A stretch of 7,322 bases of DNA from Bacteroidota bacterium (GTDB lineage: Bacteria; Bacteroidota; Bacteroidia; Bacteroidales; JADFUO01), in NCBI GenBank assembly GCA_030614305.1, contig JAUWKH010000080.1:1-7322 (forward strand), read 5' to 3'. Both the position numbers and the translations under genes were made by a program. Below the pieces are notes generated by a model. It ran no database searches, was not told the DNA's origin, and was given only the letters and a program-made list of their open reading frames with translations. Of this stretch, positions 1 through 5,547 are shown piece after piece. How positions within the stretch are numbered: the first letter of the stretch is position 1; each line of letters starts with the position of its first letter.

Positions 1-2255
1 CCATTATAATTATGTTTAATGGCACGTGGGATTTCTTTATAGGCAATTTTATTTTTGCTATTCATCTTTTTTACCCATTGGCAATTATTGTTATGCAGTT
101 CTTTTGTGTTTTTATTTGCTATAAATGGATGATCTCCCACAGCGAGTAATTGAGTAATACGACCCATTTCGAGGTTATCAACTAATTGTGCTACTGATAT
201 CTCATATCCTCCATCCGGTATTGAATCAGGCAAGATAAATTCCAGTTTGGCAATACAATTATCGTTTGATTTCAATTTGATATTACGCAAAAAAGATTTT
301 CTTCCGGATAAGACACTATATTCAAAGTAAAGAGTTGATTCGTTAGTTTTTGATAAACCATCAGTTGAAGCCTCAATACATAATCTTTTTAATATCTTCA
401 AATTCACTTCCATACCTGCTGGTAAAGAACTCAGATCAATTTGAAGGTCTGAGTAAATACTATTACCTGACCATCCTTGTATATGGAAATCAAGACGGTT
501 AACTGAGCCTGCAAACATATCTATTACATCAAAGTTTTTCCATGTTGCATTATTATTTCCCCTAATGAAGTTGTAAAAATCATTTATCGAAAGAATAGTG
601 GCAGGGTCTGGTGCAGGATCATTACCGCTGTTTACCAATGCAATAAAACAATAATGTCCCTGAGCAGGAATATCACCTGAAGGCCAAACCATAGGACCAA
701 CAACTTTAACACTATTTGAAGGAACAGATGGGATAGTTATTTGATCAACAAGATTCCATGAAGCTGGAGTTGGAAAAGTTGAAGGGGGTGACCAATATAC
801 GCTGGCTGTTCCTCCGGTAGCATTATTTCCTCTGTTATGAACTCTGAGATAGATGTAATTGTTTTGTCCGAATTCCACCGGTTCACCAAGATTCGCCTGG
901 CCAAGTGCTGAAGAAGTTCCCAAAACAGCTTCGGGATCAAGTAATTCCTGATTAAAAATTATTACATCAGGGCTGCATGAAATACCACCATCAATAAGAG
1001 GTTCACGGCCATGATCTTCAAGGTTATCTCGTAAATATAAGTCATGAGCAGGATAACCAAGAAAAATATTATCTCCTGCCCCGGCAGGTGATTCAGCTTC
1101 TACCGGTGTATCCAAATAACCCCAATGCGCAACTACAACATCATCAGCGTAAGTATGTGCTTCAGCTGCAGAAATCCTTCCGTCAGTATTTGTATCAACC
1201 ACCTGTGAAAGAGCGCCACCATCTGCATATTGACCGGTTACTGCAGCAATCCAATCCAATGCAAACGGGTCAAAATCTGCCCCTCCGTTAGAATTTCTGT
1301 CTTCTTCGCATGCTGCTGAAAAATGAGTCCATTTTGCAGTGCTGTTATCAATTACTGCATCTTCAAATCCACCGGAATGACATTGTTCCATCATCACCAT
1401 TAATACAGCAAATTCAGGTAACTCAGCAAGTTTATTCCCAAAAGCAGTGGAAGAATATTCAACCCAACCTATATTTTTATAGGCACATAAACCACTTATA
1501 GGGTATAATGGATCTGGTGGGCCATATCCATGATTATTAGAATGTATGAACAGAAAATCATCTTTTTTTAATTCTGTTTTCAGATCATCTAAGGCATTTT
1601 CAAGAGCAACACCTGTTCCTTCATCATCAACAGGCATCTGGTAAGCCGTATTATCTCCAGGCCAATTATTGACCGGTTTTGGGCCACCATTATAATTTAG
1701 TGTGCCATCATGATTTAAAACCGTGATCTTATTAGCATCAAAGCCGTAAATATCAATAAGGGTCCGGTAAAGAAATTCCATATCATTAACATGTCTGTTG
1801 TCTGACTCACCGGAAAACAATATAGCATACCTGTCGCCCCTGGCATTATTTAATGCATTTGTTATTGCCGGAATAGGTGAAGTAGAAAGTTTCCTGTCTT
1901 TTAACACATTTTTTCTTTTGACAGGAGTGTGAATATCCTCAAAACTTTCCGGATTTCTCATAAATTCTGACGGAGGGAAGCTTGCTTTTATTCTATTATA
2001 TATTTCTCCGGTTTCAGAATCACATAAAATATGTTCACAGGGATGTGCCCAGTTTAAAGTTGGAGCCTCATCAATAAGAACAAAGGCTGTTTTTTTGGGG
2101 ATGTCAATTTTTTGTAAACCTGCATTCATTTTAACTCCAGTATCTATTATATCATTTTTTAAATAAATATTGAAATCTTTCTGACAGTTCATTCTTTTCA
2201 AGCCACTAAGAACTTCTTTCTTAATTTTACTTTTAATTTCATTTTTAATTTTCAT
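1..2255 (-). CDS. C13 (legumain/GPI8-like) caspase-fold cysteine peptidase, multidomain, 3' end outside window
   Basis: The frame is open from ATG at 2255-2253 to the left edge (751 codons, no stop). An in-frame TAA (2280-2282) and an AGGAGG site bound the start. Residues 1-139 form an N-terminal module with an NWAHPC motif (68-73). The peptidase core starts near 140: DNRHVND (152-158) resembles the NYRHQAD motif of legumain, HG is at H242-G243, and EQCHSGG puts the likely nucleophile at C292, preceded by E290. AACEEDRNS (314-322) and a following D-W pair also fit C13. Residues 354-365 form an EF-hand-like loop, about 429-575 an Ig-like beta-sandwich, and H721-x3-C725-x-W727 begins a probable metal-binding tail. 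There is no signal peptide or membrane helix, so it is probably cytosolic. By homology to legumain it may cleave after Asn or Asp; the true substrate is unknown. The gene lies 304 bp downstream of a same-strand gene for a related short protein. Peptidase assignment is fairly secure; biological role is not. Confidence 0.85.
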   Translation of the reverse strand, partial: MKIKNEIKSKIKKEVLSGLKRMNCQKDFNIYLKNDIIDTGVKMNAGLQKIDIPKKTAFVLIDEAPTLNWAHPCEHILCDSETGEIYNRIKASFPPSEFMRNPESFEDIHTPVKRKNVLKDRKLSTSPIPAITNALNNARGDRYAILFSGESDNRHVNDMEFLYRTLIDIYGFDANKITVLNHDGTLNYNGGPKPVNNWPGDNTAYQMPVDDEGTGVALENALDDLKTELKKDDFLFIHSNNHGYGPPDPLYPISGLCAYKNIGWVEYSSTAFGNKLAELPEFAVLMVMMEQCHSGGFEDAVIDNSTAKWTHFSAACEEDRNSNGGADFDPFALDWIAAVTGQYADGGALSQVVDTNTDGRISAAEAHTYADDVVVAHWGYLDTPVEAESPAGAGDNIFLGYPAHDLYLRDNLEDHGREPLIDGGISCSPDVIIFNQELLDPEAVLGTSSALGQANLGEPVEFGQNNYIYLRVHNRGNNATGGTASVYWSPPSTFPTPASWNLVDQITIPSVPSNSVKVVGPMVWPSGDIPAQGHYCFIALVNSGNDPAPDPATILSINDFYNFIRGNNNATWKNFDVIDMFAGSVNRLDFHIQGWSGNSIYSDLQIDLSSLPAGMEVNLKILKRLCIEASTDGLSKTNESTLYFEYSVLSGRKSFLRNIKLKSNDNCIAKLEFILPDSIPDGGYEISVAQLVDNLEMGRITQLLAVGDHPFIANKNTKELHNNNCQWVKKMNSKNKIAYKEIPRAIKHNYN

Positions 2256-2260
2256 TATTA

Positions 2261-2266
2261 CCTCCT
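2261..2266 (-). promoter_or_regulatory. Strong Shine-Dalgarno site of the C13 peptidase gene
   Basis: The minus strand reads AGGAGG, then five bases, then ATG. This is a full consensus site at good spacing and it fixes the start at 2255. The other genes here have weaker sites or none, as is usual in Bacteroidota, so this gene stands out. I found no clean TAnnTTTG promoter in the 200 bases upstream. Confidence 0.75.
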
Positions 2267-2473
2267 GTTTTAAGTTTGTTTAAATATTAATATACTTTTA
2301 TTTTTAATAAATTCAGTATAAGTCTACTATTATTAGTTCCGAAAATTGATAAAAAGTAACCCCATACGAAGAAAATAAATTGAATTTAAAATCAATCTAA
2401 ATAAAAAGAAGAGACCTTTGCAATGCGAAAGATTTTATTTCAGATTGAGGAAAAATTCGATGAAAAACCGCAG

Positions 2474-2483
2474 TCCGTACGGA
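2474..2483. repeat. Perfect palindrome TCCGTACGGA, also found in near-identical form at 3207-3216
   Basis: TCCGTACGGA is its own reverse complement. With its left flank it reads CAGTCCGTACGGA, and the same 13 bases occur at 3204-3216 with one change (CAGTCCATACGGA). The two copies flank the small module gene, about 730 bases apart. They could be copies of a dispersed intergenic repeat or binding sites for a dimeric protein. A 13-base match with one difference in 7 kb suggests a shared origin but does not prove it. Confidence 0.5.
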
Positions 2484-2559
2484 TGAGGATTTAATATAAA
2501 AGGAATTATTTATAAAAAATATTTTTCGTAGAAAGTATTATTAGGGAATGTTAAGTTCA

Positions 2560-2922
2560 CTAATCGTAAACATTAAAATGCCTGTCATTAGAAGGTTTTG
2601 ATCCATATCTTAATAGCACTCTGTAGCTTTCCGGATAATTTTCATAAAAAACAGGAAACTGCTCATGAAACAGTTCGGTTTCAAATGTCTTAGAATCAAT
2701 CAGAAAATATATGCATGAATGCCCCCAGTTTAAGCGAGGTTGGAGATCTACAAATGCCAAATAGCTGTGTTTTTTTACTTCAATACTCCTTTTGCCAATA
2801 TTGATAATATCTCCACTTTTGTATGGTTCATAATTTAAATAAATAATTGATTGATTTTTTTGCTCTTTTGTCAAATGATTCAGGATTATTTTAAGTATTT
2901 CTTCTTTATTAAGATTTTCCAT
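2560..2922 (-). CDS. Small protein homologous to the N-terminal module of the adjacent C13 peptidase
   Basis: This encodes 120 residues from ATG (2922-2920) to TAG (2562-2560); an in-frame TAA at 2932-2934 bounds the start. I know no named family for it. Residues 28-81 align without a gap to residues 31-84 of the neighbouring peptidase, with 19 of 54 identical, including L64-N65-W66, H68, C70, L74, D76-S77, T79 and E81. A later FP (89-90) and PES (97-99) also match after a one-residue shift. Its end, GSKPSNDRHFN (107-117), resembles the NxRH motif that opens the C13 core, but the catalytic His and Cys regions are absent, so it cannot be a peptidase. There is no signal peptide or membrane segment; residues 5-24 probably form a helix. 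It could be a trans-acting inhibitor, adaptor or substrate of the peptidase, or a truncated paralogue. The good promoter and intact frame favour a working gene. No Shine-Dalgarno site is visible. Confidence 0.8.
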   Translation of the reverse strand: MENLNKEEILKIILNHLTKEQKNQSIIYLNYEPYKSGDIINIGKRSIEVKKHSYLAFVDLQPRLNWGHSCIYFLIDSKTFETELFHEQFPVFYENYPESYRVLLRYGSKPSNDRHFNVYD

Positions 2923-2947
2923 TTTAAATGATTATTATTGATTTATG

Positions 2948-2979
2948 CAAATATAGTAAATTGATTGTTGAAAAGCAAA
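2948..2979 (-). promoter_or_regulatory. Bacteroidota-type promoter of the small module gene
   Basis: On the minus strand TTTG (2979-2976) is followed after exactly 20 bases by TATATTTG (2955-2948). This matches the known Bacteroidota consensus of a TTG/TTTG -33 box, 19-21 bases, and a TAnnTTTG -7 box. It would start transcription about 20 bases before the ATG at 2922. It serves the small gene and, if no terminator intervenes, possibly the C13 peptidase gene downstream. Confidence 0.65.
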
Positions 2980-3152
2980 CATATAATATTTAACATTCTA
3001 TACTTAATTGCGCGCATTGGCGTTTCATTGAGTCGTTGTCCGATTATATCCAAATATGTATAATGTTAATAACTTAAACATTCAGGAAAAATATTTATAA
3101 TTAATTTTGCTTTTCCATAGCTTGTTATAGCTGAAATTGGTTAAAACATAGC

Positions 3153-3165
3153 GTAGCGAAGCTAC
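3153..3165. repeat. Small hairpin GTAGC-GAA-GCTAC
   Basis: A perfect 5-bp stem closes a GAA loop. It has no T-run on either strand that would make it a convincing terminator. It may be a fragment of a dispersed repeat, given the repeat-rich surroundings. Confidence 0.4.
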
Positions 3166-3203
3166 AAACAAATTAGCTTAAGTGATAGTTAATAAAAAGT
3201 CAG

Positions 3204-3290
3204 CAGTCCATACGGACTCCTTTCAGTCGTCGGCAGTCAGCAGTCAGCGATTAATAGACTGAAAACTAAGGACTGGGGACTGAGGGACTG
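3204..3290. repeat. Cluster of four CAGTC then four GACTG pentamers (imperfect inverted repeat)
   Basis: CAGTC occurs at 3204, 3224, 3234 and 3241, and its reverse complement GACTG at 3258, 3271, 3278 and 3286. The left arm includes a tandem CAGTCAG heptamer (3234-3247). Because all direct copies precede all inverted copies, several alternative hairpins can form around the loop at 3246-3257. The first copy lies in the near-palindrome AGTCCATACGGACT (3205-3218). It resembles simple intergenic repeats of Bacteroidota genomes; function is unknown. Confidence 0.65.
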
Positions 3291-3307
3291 ATAATCAAAA
3301 AACCAAT

Positions 3308-3328
3308 ACTTTGCTAAAAAAACAAAGT
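3308..3328. repeat. Weak hairpin ACTTTG / CAAAGT
   Basis: Six perfectly paired bases flank a 9-base A-rich loop and are followed by three more T residues. It has the outline of a weak intrinsic terminator in the plus direction, but no gene ends just upstream and the stem is AT-rich, so it is more likely incidental or part of the BatA-type gene leader. Confidence 0.25.
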
Positions 3329-3365
3329 TTTACAGGATAATAATATCAAAATAGTATAAAAATTT

Positions 3366-3369
3366 GGAG
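3366..3369 (+). promoter_or_regulatory. GGAG ribosome binding site of the BatA-type gene
   Basis: GGAG lies 11 bases before the ATG at 3381. The spacing is a little long, but it supports this start, which also gives the usual N-terminus of the family. Confidence 0.45.
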
Positions 3370-3380
3370 TAGTATTTATT

Positions 3381-5447
3381 ATGGAATTTGTGAATCCTTA
3401 TTTTTTATTCGGACTTTTTGCGGTGTCTATTCCGGTGATTATTCATTTATTTAATTTCAGAAAGTTTAAAAAGGTCTATTTTACAAATGTTAAATTTCTC
3501 AGGGAATTAAAGCAGGAAACCAAAAAGAAATCCCAACTGAAACATTTGATTATTCTTATTTTGCGTATACTCGCCATTATTTGTCTTGTTCTGGCATTTG
3601 CCCGACCTTATATTCCATTATCAAAAAATATTATTAGTCAGGATGAAAAAAGTGCAGTAAGTATTTATATTGATAATTCGTTTAGTATGGAAGCAAGGTC
3701 AACTGATGGATTTTTGATTGATGAGGCGAAAAATATAGCTGCTGAAATTGCACAGGCTTATAATTCTTCCGACCTTTTTCAAATACTTACAAATGATTTT
3801 GAAGGCAGGCATCAGCGTTTTGTAAGCAGGGATGAATTTATTGAAATGCTTGATGAGATTCAGGTTTCACCTTCGGTAAAAAATATCTCAGACGTTGTAA
3901 AACGTCAAAATGATAGGTTTTCTACTTATCAAACTGAAAATAAAATATCTTATCTTATATCTGATCTTCAGATAAGTATTTCCGATATTGACCGGATTGA
4001 TGAGGACACAACCATAATCAATTATTTTGTTCCGGTTTATCCCGGCAACACCGGCAATCTGTATATTGACAGTTGCTGGTTTGAATCGCCTGTTCATCAT
4101 ATTAATCAAAATGAAAAACTAAGTGTTAGAATAAAAAATACTTATGATAATGATATGGAAAAGATACCTGTAAAATTAAAGATAAACGGCAATCAAAAAG
4201 CTATAGCAAGCGTTGATGTTAAAGCAGGTTCTGAAACGGAAATAATTCTGCGGTTTACTAATTATGAAACAGGTATTCAAAACGGTTTTATCGAAATTAC
4301 CGATTATCCGGTTGTTTATGATGACATTTTTTATTTTTCATATTTTGTATCTGACAAAATACCTGTTTTATGTATTAATGGCACAGAAGAAAATATTTAT
4401 CTGAAAGCACTTTTCGGAGGGGATACATCCTTTGTATTTGATAATTCATACAGGAGTTATCTTGATTATTCGTCGCTAAAAAACTATAAATTGGTAATTA
4501 TCAACAAGCTGGATGAGCTTTCATCGGGTTTAGGACAGGAATTAAAACGATTTGTTGAAAATGGCGGGTCACTGGTTGTTCTTCCTTCCGGAAAAATGGA
4601 TTTTGATTCGTATAAAAACTTTTTATTAACAATGAATGCTGCCTGGTATTCAGGTTTGGATACTTTTAATACCAAGGTTGATTATATAAATTATGATAAC
4701 GAAATATTTAATGATGTTTTTGAAGATGATCCAACAACTAACAGGAAAGATAACAGGATCATAGATTTACCTGTAGTTTTAAAACATTTTAAATTTACCA
4801 GCTTAAGCCGGTCTGAAATTGAACCATTATTGAGAATTCAAAATGGAGATGAGTTTTTAAGTGTTGTACCATTCGGATATGGGAAATTATATCTTTTTGC
4901 TGTGCCTTTTGAAACCTCTTTCAGTAATTTCACAAAACATGCGATATTTGTGCCTGTTATGTATAAAATTGCTTTGTTAAGCGATATTGGAAATAAATTA
5001 TTTTATACAATTGGGAGCAATGAATATATTGAGCTTAATCAGGCGCAACTTAAAAAGGATGATGTTTATAAGCTTAAAAAGGAGAATGCTGACTTTGAGA
5101 TAATCCCCGGACAGAAATATATTAATAACAGATTACGCCTGAACATGTATGATCAGATTAAACAAGCAGGTAACTACGTGTTAATGAATGGTGAAAAAAA
5201 TATTATCGGTATTTCATTTAATTACGATCGCAGGGAATCAAATCTCGGCTCATATAAGATTGATGATTTAAATAATATTATCAGCAGTAATAATTTAAAA
5301 AATTTTTTAGTTCTTGATGTTGGCGACAGGACATTATCACAGGCGTTGATAGATTTGCACAAAGGAATACAACTTTGGAAGTTATTTATTATTTTAGCGC
5401 TGATTTTTTTAGCAGCAGAAGTGTTAATTATAAGAATCTGGAAATAG
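3381..5447 (+). CDS. BatA-type membrane protein with von Willebrand A-like domain
   Basis: This 688-residue protein begins with the characteristic BatA N-terminal domain: FVNPYFLFGLFAVSIPVIIH (residues 3-22) carries the first membrane helix, a basic KFKKVYFTN stretch follows, and a second helix lies at about 56-74 ending in AFARPYIP. A von Willebrand A-like domain follows with a metal-site motif D98-N-S100-F-S102 and a second acidic position at D195 in ISDLQ. Residues 327-405 (IPVLCING to GGSLVVLPSG) look like a glutamine-amidotransferase-like fold without visible catalytic residues. A third membrane helix lies at about 667-685. The middle should therefore face the periplasm. Proteins of this kind are common in Bacteroidota and named after the Bacteroides aerotolerance (bat) genes, but their role is poorly known. 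No MoxR or other bat gene is in the window. The downstream neighbour, 100 bases away, is parC, probably only a chance neighbour. Family assignment is firm; function is not. Confidence 0.9.
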   Translation: MEFVNPYFLFGLFAVSIPVIIHLFNFRKFKKVYFTNVKFLRELKQETKKKSQLKHLIILILRILAIICLVLAFARPYIPLSKNIISQDEKSAVSIYIDNSFSMEARSTDGFLIDEAKNIAAEIAQAYNSSDLFQILTNDFEGRHQRFVSRDEFIEMLDEIQVSPSVKNISDVVKRQNDRFSTYQTENKISYLISDLQISISDIDRIDEDTTIINYFVPVYPGNTGNLYIDSCWFESPVHHINQNEKLSVRIKNTYDNDMEKIPVKLKINGNQKAIASVDVKAGSETEIILRFTNYETGIQNGFIEITDYPVVYDDIFYFSYFVSDKIPVLCINGTEENIYLKALFGGDTSFVFDNSYRSYLDYSSLKNYKLVIINKLDELSSGLGQELKRFVENGGSLVVLPSGKMDFDSYKNFLLTMNAAWYSGLDTFNTKVDYINYDNEIFNDVFEDDPTTNRKDNRIIDLPVVLKHFKFTSLSRSEIEPLLRIQNGDEFLSVVPFGYGKLYLFAVPFETSFSNFTKHAIFVPVMYKIALLSDIGNKLFYTIGSNEYIELNQAQLKKDDVYKLKKENADFEIIPGQKYINNRLRLNMYDQIKQAGNYVLMNGEKNIIGISFNYDRRESNLGSYKIDDLNNIISSNNLKNFLVLDVGDRTLSQALIDLHKGIQLWKLFIILALIFLAAEVLIIRIWK

Positions 5448-5509
5448 GGGAATTTAATAAGTTATTTATTCATTATAAAATTTATTGAACGTATGCGTGT
5501 GTAAAATTA

Positions 5510-5535
5510 CAAATATCAAATCCCAAATAACAAAT
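5510..5535. repeat. Four CAAAT units with exact 7-bp period
   Basis: CAAAT occurs at 5510, 5517, 5524 and 5531, always seven bases apart with variable bases between. It ends 12 bases before the parC start. Similar degenerate heptamer runs occur in Bacteroidota intergenic DNA. It may affect parC expression or may be a neutral simple repeat. Confidence 0.65.
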
Positions 5536-5547
5536 ACTTTTTGATTA

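Larger units (their letters stand above)
2256..2559. other. Intergenic gap between the small module gene and the C13 gene
   Basis: This 304-base gap separates two same-strand genes. Most of it is very AT-rich with no recognisable gene. The exception is a stretch of more balanced composition at about 2410-2494 on the plus strand, holding a 23-codon frame (ATG 2423 to TAA 2494, MRKILFQ...SVRMRI) that overlaps a perfect palindrome. Whether that frame is expressed is unknown; it lacks a clear ribosome binding site and may be part of a dispersed repeat. No strong hairpin followed by a T-run was found for the small gene, so read-through into the C13 gene is possible. In the frame of the small protein, TAG is followed at once by TGA and, two codons on, TAA, and I saw no relic of a peptidase core. 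Confidence 0.5.
2923..3380. other. Divergent intergenic region with repeats and no gene
   Basis: This 458-base region lies between divergently oriented genes. From left to right it holds the promoter of the small gene, a short GC-richer stretch at about 3010-3048 of unknown nature, a small GTAGC hairpin (3153-3165), a cluster of CAGTC/GACTG pentamers (3204-3290), a weak hairpin (3308-3328) and the ribosome binding site of the BatA-type gene. No plausible reading frame or RNA gene was seen. No clean TAnnTTTG promoter was found for the plus-strand gene. Confidence 0.6.

Noticed and set aside
737..1501. Open frames of 63-67 codons on both strands at 737-940, 1088-1291 and 1310-1501.
   Set aside because: They lie within the C13 peptidase gene in other frames, show no family likeness and have low-complexity Q/L/H-rich sequence typical of shadow frames.
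2256..2340. TAATATTTA and similar AT-rich strings as a promoter of the C13 gene.
   Set aside because: None fits TAnnTTTG with a -33 TTG box at 19-21 bases; in DNA this AT-rich such partial matches are expected by chance.
3010..3048. GC-richer stretch with CGTTGTCC that recalls the right end of an integron attC site.
   Set aside because: No matching inverted partner (GGACAAC-like) was found at a suitable distance and no integrase is present, so the likeness is too weak to call.
3308..3331. Hairpin with a short T-run as a transcription terminator.
   Set aside because: The stem is short and AT-rich and no plus-strand gene ends upstream of it.
3888..4675. Minus-strand open frames at 3888-4109 and 4484-4675.
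   Set aside because: They are antisense to the well-supported BatA-type gene and have no recognisable domains.
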